A stretch of 64,000 nt of DNA from Sulfuricurvum sp. (GCA_028710885.1 JAQTTG010000003.1:124001-188000), one strand, 5' to 3'; shown: positions 43,360 through 53,510, counted from the stretch's first letter. Notes: generated from the sequence alone by a model not told the origin. A program made the numbers and translations.

Positions 43360-45276
43360 ATGAGTAATGTAATGCGCCAAAAAATGGCTGATACAATCCG
43401 CTTTTTAGCGGCGGATATGGTTCAACAAGCAAATTCAGGACATCCTGGTGCACCTATGGGATTAGCAGATATAGCTGTTGTTCTTTCTGAGCATCTTACA
43501 CACAACCCGAAAAATCCGAAATGGCTTAATCGTGACCGCCTAGTTTTTTCTGGTGGACATGGAACTGGATTAATCTATTCGCTGTATTATTTATGGGGAT
43601 ATGGGTTGGAGATTGATGATCTTAAAAACTTTCGTCAACTGGATTCTAAAACTCCGGGGCATCCGGAATATGGACATACCGCAGGGATTGAGATCACGAC
43701 TGGACCTTTAGGGCAGGGGATTGCTAATGCAGTTGGTTTTTCAATGGCGGCAAAATATGTTGGGAATAAAGTAAATTCTGAAACTGCTGAAATGATTGAT
43801 CATAATGTTTATTGTCTATGTGGTGATGGAGATTTAGAAGAGGGAATTAGCTATGAGGCTTGTTCAATAGCTGGTCATATGGAACTTGATAATTTAATAC
43901 TTATCTATGATTCAAATCGTATCACGATTGAAGGATCAACTGAGTTAAGTCTTAGTGAAAATATGCGTGATCGTTTTGAGTCTCAAAATTGGGCTGTATT
44001 AGAAATAGATGGCCATAATTTTGATGAAATTGATGGTGCATTGACTCAAGCAAAAACCATTTCTCGTCCAGTGTTAATTATTGCTAATACCATTATTGCC
44101 AAGGGTGGTGGAAAAATGGAAGGGTCACACCATGCACATGGTGCACCTTTGGGGTATGATGTTATTAAAACAGCAAAAATTGCTGCAGGATTTGATCCTG
44201 AAGCGACTTTTACTGTTGATGCAGATGTGTTGGAACGTTTCCGCTGTGCGCTCGAAAAAGGGGATTTGGCAGAGCGCGAGTGGAATCATCGCTTGAAAGA
44301 ACTTCCTCTTTCTGAGCAAAATGAAGCATATGAGCAACTTATTAATCCTGATTTCATGCGTATCCAATGGCCAATATTTGAAAAAGCTGATGCAACTCGT
44401 AATACTAACGGAGTTATATTAAATGCAATTGCAAAAGCAATTCCTGGATTTTTGGGAGGATCAGCTGACCTTGGTCCTTCTAATAAAACAGAGTTAAAAG
44501 ATATGGGAGATTTTCCAAAAGGGAAAAATATCCATTTTGGTATTCGTGAACACTCTATGGCATCAATCACCAATGCAATGGCACTCTATGGTCCGATTAT
44601 GCCATTTAGTGCGACGTTTTTCGTGTTCAGCGATTATCTTAAACCTTCAGCACGGATTGCAGCTCTCAGTGGTATTCAGCACTTTTTCATTTGGACACAT
44701 GACAGTATCGGTGTTGGAGAAGATGGTCCTACCCATCAGCCGATTGAACATTTGAGTCAGTTTAGAGCATTGCCGAATTTTTATGTTTATCGTCCGGCGG
44801 ATGGTGCTGAGAATGTTAAGTGTTGGCAAAAAGCGCTGTCGATGAAGCGTTCTCCATCTGCATTTGTCTGTTCACGTCAAAATTTACCTCTTCTTCCTGA
44901 TGCAGTACGTGGAGATGTTGAAAATGGCGGTTATTTATTGGTAGAGCGCAATGATGCAACTGTTACTTTAATGGCTTCAGGTTCAGAAGTTGGTCTTGCG
45001 ATTGAGACAGCTGATCTTCTACAAACACGTGGAATCGCAGCAAATGTTGTAAGTGTTCCGTGTTTTGATTTGTTACTTGAAGAACCACAAAGCTACATTG
45101 ATACTATTATCAAGCCTTCGACAAAAAAAGTGGCGATAGAAGCAGCACGCGGATTAGAATGGTATCGTTTTGCTGATATCGTTGTTGCAATGGAAAGTTT
45201 CGGTGCAAGTGCACCAGCAGAACTGTTATTTGAACGTTTCGGATTTAGTGCTGAAGCAATAGCATCGAAACTTTAA
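43360..45276 (+). CDS. tkt: transketolase
   Basis: A 638-residue thiamine diphosphate enzyme of the non-oxidative pentose phosphate and Calvin-type pathways. The start has MADTIRFLAADMVQQANSGHPGAPMGLA; the TPP motif is GDGDLEEGISYEA to YDSNRI; later GEDGPTHQPIEHLSQFRALP carries the catalytic His. Length fits. Its stop overlaps the next gene (TAATG). Confidence 0.97.
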   Translation: MSNVMRQKMADTIRFLAADMVQQANSGHPGAPMGLADIAVVLSEHLTHNPKNPKWLNRDRLVFSGGHGTGLIYSLYYLWGYGLEIDDLKNFRQLDSKTPGHPEYGHTAGIEITTGPLGQGIANAVGFSMAAKYVGNKVNSETAEMIDHNVYCLCGDGDLEEGISYEACSIAGHMELDNLILIYDSNRITIEGSTELSLSENMRDRFESQNWAVLEIDGHNFDEIDGALTQAKTISRPVLIIANTIIAKGGGKMEGSHHAHGAPLGYDVIKTAKIAAGFDPEATFTVDADVLERFRCALEKGDLAEREWNHRLKELPLSEQNEAYEQLINPDFMRIQWPIFEKADATRNTNGVILNAIAKAIPGFLGGSADLGPSNKTELKDMGDFPKGKNIHFGIREHSMASITNAMALYGPIMPFSATFFVFSDYLKPSARIAALSGIQHFFIWTHDSIGVGEDGPTHQPIEHLSQFRALPNFYVYRPADGAENVKCWQKALSMKRSPSAFVCSRQNLPLLPDAVRGDVENGGYLLVERNDATVTLMASGSEVGLAIETADLLQTRGIAANVVSVPCFDLLLEEPQSYIDTIIKPSTKKVAIEAARGLEWYRFADIVVAMESFGASAPAELLFERFGFSAEAIASKL

Positions 45277-46028
45277 TGAACGATTCACCTGAGTATTTAG
45301 AAAAAAAGCGCTTTTTTGATTCTCTGATTACCCTTTATGGGCGTAATGTTGCTGTTGAAGTGCTGCGTGATGAGTCGGTACAGATTCATAAACTGCATCT
45401 CTCCAAAAGTAACCGAACCGACGAAACGATTGAAGAGATACTGGCTCTTGCCGAAATGCGCGGTGTTGAGATCAAATACCATACCAAAGATTCACTTTCT
45501 CGCATCTCCAAAAACAGTGCTCAGGATCAGGGCGTTGCACTGGATGTGGTGAGTCAAAATTATCGAAGTACATCTCATATTTCGACCGATTTACCCGAGT
45601 CGTTTCGTCTTTTAGCTCTCGATGGGATCAATAATCCTCAAAATTTGGGAATGATTGTCCGCTCCGCCGCGGCGAGCCGGATTGATGGGATTGTATTGCC
45701 GCGCCGCAATAGCACAAAGCTCTCACCTTTGGTAATGAAAGCGAGCGCAGGAACTCTCTTCAAAATCCCGATCTACTATTGTGAGGATTTGAGTGAGATT
45801 TTGACGCTGAGCAATACGGCGATCATTACCCTTTCGTCTCACGCCAAAGATGATATTCATACGTTGAAAATTCCAGATCGGGCTATTTTTGTGTTGGGAA
45901 ATGAATCAGAAGGGGTCAGTGACACGGTGATGCGTGCCTCGACGCACAGTGTGAGTATTCCGATGTATCGCGGCGTGGAGTCGCTTAATGTTGCGGTAAC
46001 GGCAGGGATCGTTAGTTTTCTACCATAA
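45276..46028 (+). CDS. SpoU-family RNA 2'-O-methyltransferase
   Basis: A 250-residue SPOUT enzyme. Motif 1 is DGINNPQNLGMIVRSAAASRI, motif 2 AIFVLGNESEGVSDTV and motif 3 SIPMYRGVESLNVAVTAGIV. The N-terminal part looks RNA-binding. It is a second TrmH-like enzyme besides the one at 31500; the substrate RNA is unknown. Its 3' end overlaps the convergent thioredoxin gene by 17 bases. Confidence 0.88.
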   Translation: MNDSPEYLEKKRFFDSLITLYGRNVAVEVLRDESVQIHKLHLSKSNRTDETIEEILALAEMRGVEIKYHTKDSLSRISKNSAQDQGVALDVVSQNYRSTSHISTDLPESFRLLALDGINNPQNLGMIVRSAAASRIDGIVLPRRNSTKLSPLVMKASAGTLFKIPIYYCEDLSEILTLSNTAIITLSSHAKDDIHTLKIPDRAIFVLGNESEGVSDTVMRASTHSVSIPMYRGVESLNVAVTAGIVSFLP

Positions 46029-46335
46029 GGCTATAGGGTCTTTGTATTGCATCGACTACTTCGCCGACACTCATATGTCGGCTTTTGCGTAAAAATTCCC
46101 GTCCTTGAAAAAATATCAATACCGTCGGAATGGCAAAAACGCTAAAATGGGATGCGATTTCAGGGGTTTTGGAGATATCGATGCTCTCTATGATGAATGT
46201 TGGGAATGTATTGGTAATTGCTTCGACTAATTTTGGCTTGAGGGCATGGCACACATTACAGGTCGGTGCGCTAAAATAGAGCATGACCGCGTCATTGCTA
46301 CTCAGTGTTTGATTGATAGATTCTAATGTTTGCAT
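46012..46335 (-). CDS. thioredoxin-like protein with CNVC site
   Basis: A 107-residue thioredoxin-fold protein. The active site is APTC26-N-V-C29H instead of the usual WCGPC, and the cis-proline is in FAIPTVLIFF. It has no signal peptide. It may be a specialised reductant rather than TrxA. It is divergent from the radical SAM gene 12 bases away. Confidence 0.85.
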   Translation of the reverse strand: MQTLESINQTLSSNDAVMLYFSAPTCNVCHALKPKLVEAITNTFPTFIIESIDISKTPEIASHFSVFAIPTVLIFFQGREFLRKSRHMSVGEVVDAIQRPYSLMVEN

Positions 46336-46347
46336 GAGGGAATTATA

Positions 46348-47235
46348 ATGAAATTTAGCCGTGCGTATGTTGAAGTCACCAATATTTGCGGACTCTCTTG
46401 CACCTTTTGTCCTCCAAAAGTGCAGCCGACTGAAACGATGGAGCTTTCCTTTTTTAAATCTGTTGTAGAACAGCTTCGAGAGGTTACAGATGAGATTGCG
46501 CTACACGTGATGGGAGATCCGATGGTGCTGAGCAATCTGGAAGAGTATCTCGATATTGCTCACAAAGCAGAACTCAAAGTGATGATCACAACTAGCGGTT
46601 TTTATCTGGATCCTTTTCGAAGGGTTGCGCTTTTTCATCCATCAATCAGGCAAGTTAATATTTCTCTCAACAGTTTTAATAAAAACAGCGTCTCTCGAAC
46701 GTTTGAAGCGTATATGGAACCAATATTGAACTTATGTGATGAGAAACTCTTAGGTAAAAAAGATTTTTTTATTAATCTTCGTCTTTGGAATTTGGATGAA
46801 GCGCAAAGGGAAAAAACGTTTAATGAAAAACTTTTTTCCCTTTTAGAAGATCACTTTGGTTTGGAACACGAATTTATTGTCTCACAAATAAGCGGTGAAC
46901 GCCAATCCATCCGCTTGGCTTCCAAAATTTTGCTTCATTTTGATCACTATTTTGAATGGCCAAATCTTAATAATGAGATTATAGGTAATGGTTATTGCCA
47001 TGGGTTAAACAAGCAGATTGCTATCCTTGTTGACGGGCGAGTAGTGCCGTGTTGTTTGGATGGAGATGGGATTATGAATCTTGGTAACCTTAGTGAGACA
47101 AATTTGGGTAAAATTCTGACATCAAAACGCTCTCAAACAATAATCGATGAATTTTCAAAAGGTATTTGTAGCGAGGAGTTGTGTCAAAAATGCTCATATA
47201 AAGAGCGATTTGCGAAAGGGGGAATACATGATTAA
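46348..47235 (+). CDS. radical SAM/SPASM domain protein
   Basis: A 295-residue radical SAM protein. The cluster motif is C14-x3-C18-x2-C21 (NICGLSCTFCPPK). The C-terminal part is SPASM-like, with CCLDGDG and the CSEELCQKCSYKERF segment, and could bind one or two more clusters. Such proteins modify peptides or act as maturases, but no precursor peptide is seen nearby. ATG 46348 has GAGGGA 7 bases upstream, better than the start at 46330. It overlaps the next gene by 8 bases. Confidence 0.87.
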   Translation: MKFSRAYVEVTNICGLSCTFCPPKVQPTETMELSFFKSVVEQLREVTDEIALHVMGDPMVLSNLEEYLDIAHKAELKVMITTSGFYLDPFRRVALFHPSIRQVNISLNSFNKNSVSRTFEAYMEPILNLCDEKLLGKKDFFINLRLWNLDEAQREKTFNEKLFSLLEDHFGLEHEFIVSQISGERQSIRLASKILLHFDHYFEWPNLNNEIIGNGYCHGLNKQIAILVDGRVVPCCLDGDGIMNLGNLSETNLGKILTSKRSQTIIDEFSKGICSEELCQKCSYKERFAKGGIHD

Positions 47236-48181
47236 ATGCTATGTTCGTAATGAAAATGCGATCGCATTCATCGATACCATGTCAGAGCTTGACGGTGATG
47301 TAATCGAAAAAGTTATTTGGATCGATATGCTTATGCCTACATATGATGAGATCACTTTTATTGAAAATACTTTTACCATTAAATTCCCTACGAAACAAGA
47401 AACTGAAGAGATTGAGATCAGTTCGCGATACTGGGAGGAGAATGATCGAATTGAGATTAATAGCTATTTTTTGGTAAATTCAAAAGAAAGTTCTCACAAT
47501 GAGACGGTATCGTTTATCCTTTATCGGGATCTTTTGATTTCTATTCGTTATACATCACTTTATACTTTTGATGAGTTTAATAGGAAATTTTTTGCTACTC
47601 CAAAGCAGTTTGAGACGGGATATGATATTTTTTGTCAGATTCTTGATATTCGTATTGATGCCGATGCAGATATCATTGAAAAACTCGCCAAAGATATAAC
47701 GCGAGTTCGAAAACACGTATTAACGGATTATACAAATGAAGATGAAGAGATATTAGAGCGTATCTCTTCATTAGAGGATTTGAATATGCAAATACGCGAA
47801 AATTTGAATGATAAACAGCGTATATTGAGTTCATTTTTAAAATCAAGCAAATATAAACACTCCTTAAAACATGATGTAACTGTTATGCTAAAAGACATTA
47901 AATCTTTGATTGATTATACAGATTTCAATTTTGAACGGCTTGATTACCTCCAAAATATTTTCGTCGGTGTTTTGAGTATTGAACAAAATAAAGTTATTAA
48001 GATGTTTACAATTGTGAATGTAATTTTTCTTCCACCAACTTTGATTGCAAGTATTTATGGGATGAATTTTGATTTTATACCAGAATTACATTGGAAGTAC
48101 GGCTATCTTTTGTCAATAATCATGATGATCGGTTCATCCATTCTCCCTGTTTATGTTTTTAAACGAAAAGGGTGGATTTAA
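47228..48181 (+). CDS. CorA-family Mg2+/divalent cation transporter
   Basis: A 317-residue CorA-type channel. Most of it is the cytoplasmic funnel with long helices. Two membrane helices end the protein, and the pore signature Y-G278-M279-N280 lies between them (SIYGMNFDF). ATG 47228 has GGGGGAA upstream and overlaps the radical SAM gene. It could transport Mg2+, Co2+ or Ni2+; the sequence does not tell. Confidence 0.92.
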   Translation: MIKCYVRNENAIAFIDTMSELDGDVIEKVIWIDMLMPTYDEITFIENTFTIKFPTKQETEEIEISSRYWEENDRIEINSYFLVNSKESSHNETVSFILYRDLLISIRYTSLYTFDEFNRKFFATPKQFETGYDIFCQILDIRIDADADIIEKLAKDITRVRKHVLTDYTNEDEEILERISSLEDLNMQIRENLNDKQRILSSFLKSSKYKHSLKHDVTVMLKDIKSLIDYTDFNFERLDYLQNIFVGVLSIEQNKVIKMFTIVNVIFLPPTLIASIYGMNFDFIPELHWKYGYLLSIIMMIGSSILPVYVFKRKGWI

Positions 48182-48234
48182 ACGAATTTCGATTATGGTA
48201 TTATTCTATATAACTCTCTTTGAAGGATAAAGAC

Positions 48235-49386
48235 TTGGATAGGCGGATACGCTATTTTATTGAAGACTATTGGGATATCTTTATAGGTATTGTAGCCATC
48301 ATACTTGCTTTTATTTTTAATACTCAACATGAATCTTCTTTGGCGACACTTTTTGCTGCTATAGGAATTGCTGCTCTCTCTTTAACGGTCGCTGAAGTGG
48401 CTGATATCCTTTCTGAACGTCTTCAAGAACCTTATGGAAGTTTTGTGTTGACTTTCAGTGCTGTTGCTGTAGAGATTATTTTATTGTATGTTATTTTGCT
48501 AGAAGTACGTCATTCACCTGAAGTGCTGGAGACAGTAAAAGGCGGTATTATTTCTGCTGTTATTGTTGATTTAAACGTTTTACTTGGATTAGCTGTTTTT
48601 CTTGGAGGTCTTGCATTTACTCAGCAGCAACATAATAAAGAGACATCGAGTGCTTACAGCACGGTCTTATTTGTAGCTTCTAGTGCTTTACTGGTTCCAG
48701 GGTTATTAAGTCATACTCAACATGGTAGTGAAGCATTGACACATGTAAGCCATTTGATTGCAGGTGTTTTATTATTGTTTTACATAGTTATTTTTATTTT
48801 TCAAACTAGAACACATACCCATTTTTTTAAAGCAACGGCAAGAAGCCGCTTTTTTCGTCTTAAACGTAAATTGCAAGAAGAAGAAGACGGTGAGATAGAT
48901 GAAAACGATTCAAGTGATTATATTTTTGAACATTTAAGTACGCCAGTAAACTTTATTGCTATTTTTGGATTCATAGCTATTATCGCTTTAGGTGCTGAGG
49001 TATTTGCTGGAAATGGAGTTGTAATTGCTCGTGAACATGGCATATCACCTGGTTTGGCAGGTTTGGTTATTGCAATCATCAGTGTCTCACCCGAAATTTT
49101 TACTGCTGTTCGAGCTGCTCGTAACGATCAGATACAACGTGTTGTTAATATTGCAATGGGTGCATCAACTGTTTCTATTATCTTAACTGTACCGATTTTA
49201 ATGATTTTAGCTTATTTTTCAGGGATTAATCTCACACTCGATTTTAATCCACTTCAAATCGGTGCTCTGTTATTAACGATTCTCTTGGTATGGAAAACGA
49301 CGGATGAGGGTGAAACTAACTACTTTGAAGGGGCATCACACATGATGTTTTTTCTTAGTTATGCCATTATCTCAGCTTATTATTGA
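48235..49386 (+). CDS. Ca2+/H+ (ChaA/CAX-type) antiporter
   Basis: A 383-residue cation exchanger with about eleven membrane helices in two repeats. The acidic alpha-motifs are LSLTVAEVADILSE in the first half and ISVSPEIFTAVRAARND in the second, which bind Ca2+ in CaCA antiporters. A cytoplasmic acidic loop (QEEEDGEIDENDSSD) lies between the repeats. TTG 48235 has AAGGA 6-7 bases upstream. Ca2+ or Na+ as the ion is inferred from family. Confidence 0.85.
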   Translation: MDRRIRYFIEDYWDIFIGIVAIILAFIFNTQHESSLATLFAAIGIAALSLTVAEVADILSERLQEPYGSFVLTFSAVAVEIILLYVILLEVRHSPEVLETVKGGIISAVIVDLNVLLGLAVFLGGLAFTQQQHNKETSSAYSTVLFVASSALLVPGLLSHTQHGSEALTHVSHLIAGVLLLFYIVIFIFQTRTHTHFFKATARSRFFRLKRKLQEEEDGEIDENDSSDYIFEHLSTPVNFIAIFGFIAIIALGAEVFAGNGVVIAREHGISPGLAGLVIAIISVSPEIFTAVRAARNDQIQRVVNIAMGASTVSIILTVPILMILAYFSGINLTLDFNPLQIGALLLTILLVWKTTDEGETNYFEGASHMMFFLSYAIISAYY

Positions 49387-50123
49387 TGATTATTCTATTT
49401 GCACCTAGTGAAGGAAAAAAAGAAGGAGGACGTTTACCTCCATTAGAACATGAGTCATTACTTTTTCCCGATCTATTCTCCAAACGTCTCGAAGTAATTG
49501 AACAATATGAGAGATTGATACAAGGTGGGAGTCCTGTACAACTTTTTGAACTTTTTGGAATTAAAGATCCAAAAGAATATGAACGGTATAAGCGACCCTT
49601 TATGTCCGCTCCAACTATGAAAGCAATTGAACGATATAATGGCGTGGCATATGATTACTTAAATTATCCAGCACTTTCCAGTGATGCGCAACATTACATT
49701 GATAGAATGACGATACTCTTTTCCAACCTTTTTGGTCCAATTCTCGCAAGTGATCTTATTCCTAATTATAAGCTCAAACAAGGTTCATCAATTGGAACAT
49801 TTGCTCCGGAAAAATTTTATAAAATTCATTTTTCGGCAGCATTGGATGATATGATTGGTAATCATGAGATATTAGATCTTCGTGCTGGATTTTACGATAA
49901 ATTTTATACACCGCGTGCACCAAGTGTTACACTAAAATTTCTTAAAGAAGGAAAGGTGGTAAGTCATTGGGCAAAAGCATATAGAGGAATAATTTTACGT
50001 GAAGTAGCAAAACACCAAATAGCTTCAATAAAAGATTTGATCGCGCTCAATATAGAAGGGCTGACAATGCGTGAGATAAGGGAGACAAAAAATAAAAAAG
50101 AGGTTGTTTATTCGATTGTTTAA
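49386..50123 (+). CDS. yaaA: YaaA-family peroxide-stress protein
   Basis: A 245-residue protein of the UPF0246/DUF328 family. MIILFAPSEGKKEGG and the FSNLFGPILASDLIPNYKLKQG and SHWAKAYRGIILRE segments fit YaaA, which limits free iron and protects from peroxide in E. coli. ATG overlaps the antiporter stop (TGATG). Its company of cation transporters agrees with a metal-homeostasis role. Confidence 0.88.
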   Translation: MIILFAPSEGKKEGGRLPPLEHESLLFPDLFSKRLEVIEQYERLIQGGSPVQLFELFGIKDPKEYERYKRPFMSAPTMKAIERYNGVAYDYLNYPALSSDAQHYIDRMTILFSNLFGPILASDLIPNYKLKQGSSIGTFAPEKFYKIHFSAALDDMIGNHEILDLRAGFYDKFYTPRAPSVTLKFLKEGKVVSHWAKAYRGIILREVAKHQIASIKDLIALNIEGLTMREIRETKNKKEVVYSIV

Positions 50124-50142
50124 TTTTCTTTATCGATTATGC

Positions 50143-50171
50143 TTGACATTTTAGAAAAGAGTGTATATAAT
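50143..50171 (+). promoter_or_regulatory. full-consensus sigma-70 promoter for the tRNA cluster
   Basis: TTGACA (50143-50148), a 17-base spacer and TATAAT (50166-50171) give an ideal promoter 20 bases upstream of the first tRNA. A complete -35 box is uncommon elsewhere in this window, where promoters mostly show only the -10. Confidence 0.85.
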
Positions 50172-50191
50172 TTCGGCTCCATTTCACCAAT

Positions 50192-50268
50192 GCCGGCATA
50201 GCTCAGTTGGCTAGAGCAATTGATTTGTAATCAATAGGCCCGGGGTTCAAATCCTCGTGCCGGCACCA
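50192..50268 (+). tRNA. tRNA-Thr (TGT)
   Basis: A 77-base cloverleaf with acceptor GCCGGCA, anticodon loop TTTGTAA (TGT), T-loop GGTTCAAATCC and encoded CCA end. First of a four-tRNA cluster before tuf. Confidence 0.95.
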
Positions 50269-50330
50269 TTGAATGAAATCGGAACGCATTACATTTATCA
50301 GTGTTAGACCAGATTATGGCCGTGGTGAGA

Positions 50331-50409
<79 letters not shown>

Positions 50410-50412
50410 TCT

Positions 50413-50489
<77 letters not shown>

Positions 50490-50589
50490 CTGGGAGCTGA
50501 AGTATACATTTCATAATTACTACTTCATCATTACCTTAAAACGTAAAATAGTTTTTAAGCTTCCAAATACATATTTATCATTGTTTTAT

Positions 50590-50664
<75 letters not shown>

Positions 50665-50717
50665 GTAATAATTTTGTAATTTTTGAAAGCTTGAAAGCTA
50701 TTTCAGCTGTTTTTTGG

Positions 50718-50723
50718 TATAAT
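50718..50723 (+). promoter_or_regulatory. -10 box for tuf
   Basis: TATAAT in a T-rich context (TTTTTTGG just upstream) lies 35 bases before the tuf ATG. It may add to read-through from the tRNA promoter. Confidence 0.6.
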
Positions 50724-50758
50724 TCCAAATTAATTTACACATTCAGTCGGAGGACACT

Positions 50759-51958
50759 ATGGCAAAAGAGAAATTTGAACGTACAAAACCACATTGTAAC
50801 ATCGGTACAATCGGTCACGTCGACCACGGTAAAACTACACTTACAGCTGCTATTACTGCAGTTTTGGCTGTAACAAACGGCGCAAAAATGATGGATTACG
50901 ATGCAATCGATAATGCACCAGAAGAGCGTGAGCGCGGTATTACAATCGCTACTTCACACGTTGAGTACGAAACAAATAACCGTCACTACGCGCACGTTGA
51001 CTGTCCTGGGCATGCCGACTATGTTAAAAACATGATTACCGGTGCTGCACAAATGGATGGTGCTATTCTTGTTGTTTCTGCAGCGGACGGCCCGATGCCA
51101 CAAACACGTGAGCACATCCTTCTTTCTAAACAAGTAGGTGTACCATATATCGTTGTTTTCATGAACAAAGAAGATATGGTTGATGATGAAGAACTTCTTG
51201 AACTTGTAGAAATGGAAATTCGTGAACTTCTTGATATGTATGATTTCCCAGGTGACGATACTCCAATCGTAGCTGGTTCAGCTCTTCGTGCACTTGAAGA
51301 AGCAAAAACTGGTGTTCTTGGCGAATGGTCAGCAAAAATCCAAAAGCTTATGGCTGAGGTTGATGCTTACATCCCACAACCACAACGTGAAACTGATAAA
51401 GACTTCTTGATGCCGGTAGAGGACGTTTTCTCTATCTCTGGTCGTGGAACTGTTGTTACTGGTCGTATCGAGCGTGGTACAATCAAAATCGGTGAAACTA
51501 TCGAAATCGTTGGTATCCGTGATACACAAACAACTACCGTAACTGGTGTTGAAATGTTCCGTAAAGAAATGGAAATGGGTGAAGCGGGTGACAACTGTGG
51601 TCTTCTTCTCCGTGGTACTAAGAAAGAAGATGTTGAACGTGGTCAAGTTCTTTGTAAACCAAAATCAATCACTCCTCATACAAAATTTGAGGCAGAGATT
51701 TATGTATTGAGCAAAGAAGAGGGTGGACGTCATACTCCATTCTTTAACGGCTACCGCCCACAATTCTATGTTCGTACAACTGACTGTACAGGTGCTATTA
51801 CCTTGCAAGAAGGTACTGAAATGGTTATGCCTGGTGATAACGTGAAAATCAATGCTGAATTGATTCACCCAATCGCTATGGAAGAGGGTACTCGCTTCGC
51901 TATCCGTGAAGGTGGACGTACTGTTGGTGCTGGGGTTGTTTCTAAAATCCTTGCATAA
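50759..51958 (+). CDS. tuf: elongation factor Tu
   Basis: A 399-residue EF-Tu. The P-loop is GHVDHGKT (18-25), with the GTPase motifs DCPGH and NKEDMVD and the C-terminal domain ending [13 protein letters not shown]. It brings aminoacyl-tRNA to the ribosome. It follows the tRNA cluster, the same order as in E. coli tufB. GGAGG lies 5 bases before the ATG. Confidence 0.99.
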   Translation: MAKEKFERTKPHCNIGTIGHVDHGKTTLTAAITAVLAVTNGAKMMDYDAIDNAPEERERGITIATSHVEYETNNRHYAHVDCPGHADYVKNMITGAAQMDGAILVVSAADGPMPQTREHILLSKQVGVPYIVVFMNKEDMVDDEELLELVEMEIRELLDMYDFPGDDTPIVAGSALRALEEAKTGVLGEWSAKIQKLMAEVDAYIPQPQRETDKDFLMPVEDVFSISGRGTVVTGRIERGTIKIGETIEIVGIRDTQTTTVTGVEMFRKEMEMGEAGDNCGLLLRGTKKEDVERGQVLCKPKSITPHTKFEAEIYVLSKEEGGRHTPFFNGYRPQFYVRTTDCTGAITLQEGTEMVMPGDNVKINAELIHPIAMEEGTRFAIREGGRTVGAGVVSKILA

Positions 51959-51995
51959 TTTTAACCGGCCTTAGGGTCGGAATATAAGGTCAAAT

Positions 51996-52148
51996 ATGCG
52001 TGAAAATATCCATTTAGCCTGTGAAAAGTGTACTCGTCGTAACTATCACACCACTAAAAACAAAAAAACTCATACTGAGAAATTCTCAGTAAGAAAGTTT
52101 TGTAAATTTTGTCGTGAACACACGATTCATAAAGAAGCAAAACTTTAA
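51996..52148 (+). CDS. rpmG: 50S ribosomal protein L33
   Basis: A 50-residue L33, MRENIHLACEKCTRRNYHTT and onward, with the zinc ligands C9-x2-C12 and C36-x2-C39 (C+ type). It sits 37 bases after tuf, with TAAGGT upstream as the ribosome site. Confidence 0.96.
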   Translation: MRENIHLACEKCTRRNYHTTKNKKTHTEKFSVRKFCKFCREHTIHKEAKL

Positions 52149-52154
52149 GTCGTT

Positions 52155-52166
52155 TCCCTTCGGGGA
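52155..52166. other. TTCG tetraloop hairpin after rpmG
   Basis: TCCC-TTCG-GGGA, a 4-bp stem with a stable UUCG loop, between rpmG and tRNA-Trp. It probably marks a processing point for the tRNA rather than a terminator, since secE-nusG follow. Confidence 0.4.
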
Positions 52167-52178
52167 TTCTAATTAGAT

Positions 52179-52254
52179 AGGTCAGTAGTTCCAATGGTAG
52201 AGCGCCGGATTCCAAATCCGATTGTTGGGGGTTCGAATCCCTCCTGGCCTGCCA
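52179..52254 (+). tRNA. tRNA-Trp (CCA)
   Basis: Acceptor AGGTCAG paired to CTGGCCT with one G-T wobble, anticodon loop TTCCAAA (CCA), T-arm GGGTTCGAATCCC and encoded CCA end. The rpmG-tRNA(Trp)-secE-nusG order is widely conserved. Confidence 0.95.
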
Positions 52255-52318
52255 CCCATTTTCTACTAATGATGCTTGCGAGCTTTATTCGTTGGAAATG
52301 TCCCGAGGATGCAATAAA

Positions 52319-52504
52319 ATGAAAAATACATTAAGTCAAACCATTCATAATGCGAAAATGGAGCTTGCAAAAGTCATTTTCCCAACAAAACCGCAAATTC
52401 GTCAAGCATTTATTGCCGTCGTGGTAGTTGTTACATTTATTGTTTTGTTTTTAGCTTTAGTAGATCTCATTATGTCATCTACTGTTTCAGCAATTTTGAG
52501 TTAA
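52319..52504 (+). CDS. secE: preprotein translocase subunit SecE
   Basis: A 61-residue SecE with a short amphipathic N-terminal part (KMELAKVIFPTKPQIRQAF, matching the family's KVxWPT-type motif) and one membrane helix (AVVVVVTFIVLFLALVDLIM). It is part of SecYEG. ATG 52319 has GAGGA 9 bases upstream; an earlier in-frame start at 52292 is less likely. Confidence 0.95.
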   Translation: MKNTLSQTIHNAKMELAKVIFPTKPQIRQAFIAVVVVVTFIVLFLALVDLIMSSTVSAILS

Positions 52505-52513
52505 GGAAAGAAC

Positions 52514-53044
52514 ATGGCACATCGTTGGTACTCGATTCAAACTTATGCCGGTAGTGAGCGTAGTGTTAAAGCTGCTATTGAAAATATTATTGCAGAAAAC
52601 CATCTTGAAGAAGTTATTACTGAAGTGATTGTCCCAACAGAAGATGTTATTGAAGTTAAAAACGGTAAGAAAAAAATCTCTGAGCGTTCATTGTATTCAG
52701 GATATGTATTTGCTAATATGGATTTAACGATCGATTTACAACACCGTATTCAGTCACTGCCTCGTGTAGCGGGATTTATCGGTGAGTCAAATAAGCCGAC
52801 ACCTCTAAGTGAGAACGATATTGCAGTTATCTTGGATCGTGTAACAAATCGTTCTGCACCAAAACCAAAAGTATACTTCGACAACGGAGAAATGGTTCGC
52901 ATCGTAGATGGGCCATTTGCAAATTTTACCGGTACAGTTGATGAATACGATCTTGAGCATGGCACGTTGAAACTCAATGTTTCTATCTTCGGACGTAGTA
53001 CTCCGGTTGATATATCGTATACCCAAGTCGAAAAAATAATTTAA
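52514..53044 (+). CDS. nusG: transcription termination/antitermination factor NusG
   Basis: A 176-residue NusG. The N-terminal domain has HRWYSIQTYAGSERSVK and the PRVAGFIGESNKPTPLSE segment; the KOW domain is at about 125-170 (NGEMVRIVDGPFANFTGTVDEYD). It follows secE by 9 bases, the usual order. Confidence 0.98.
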   Translation: MAHRWYSIQTYAGSERSVKAAIENIIAENHLEEVITEVIVPTEDVIEVKNGKKKISERSLYSGYVFANMDLTIDLQHRIQSLPRVAGFIGESNKPTPLSENDIAVILDRVTNRSAPKPKVYFDNGEMVRIVDGPFANFTGTVDEYDLEHGTLKLNVSIFGRSTPVDISYTQVEKII

Positions 53045-53065
53045 TCTCAAAAAAAGGAAGCACAA

Positions 53066-53491
53066 ATGGCAAAGAAAATTACGGGCTACATCAAGTTGCA
53101 AGTACAAGCCGGCGCTGCTAATCCAGCCCCTCCGGTTGGACCAGCACTCGGTCAACGTGGTGTTAACATCATGGAATTTTGTAAGGCGTTCAACGAGCGT
53201 ACAAAAGATAAGGCAGGTTTTAAACTCCCTGTAGTTATTACTGTATATGCGGATAAAACGTTTTCATTCATCACTAAACAGCCTCCGGCATCTGCTCTCA
53301 TCATGAAAGCAGCTGGCCTTAAAAAAGGGACTGATAATCCGATGAAAAACAAAGTGGGTAAAATCACTAAAGCTCAATTGATGGAAATCGTTAAGCAAAA
53401 AATTCAAGATATGAATACTGATGATATTGATGCTGCAGCTGCTACTATTGCAGGTTCTGCGCGTTCAATGGGTGTTGATATCGTAGACTAA
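53066..53491 (+). CDS. rplK: 50S ribosomal protein L11
   Basis: A 141-residue L11 ([37 protein letters not shown]) with the C-terminal RNA-binding part ending RSMGVDIVD. It binds the GTPase centre of 23S rRNA with L10. Confidence 0.99.
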   Translation: MAKKITGYIKLQVQAGAANPAPPVGPALGQRGVNIMEFCKAFNERTKDKAGFKLPVVITVYADKTFSFITKQPPASALIMKAAGLKKGTDNPMKNKVGKITKAQLMEIVKQKIQDMNTDDIDAAAATIAGSARSMGVDIVD

Positions 53492-53510
53492 GTTCTACAA
53501 AACTCTTCGA

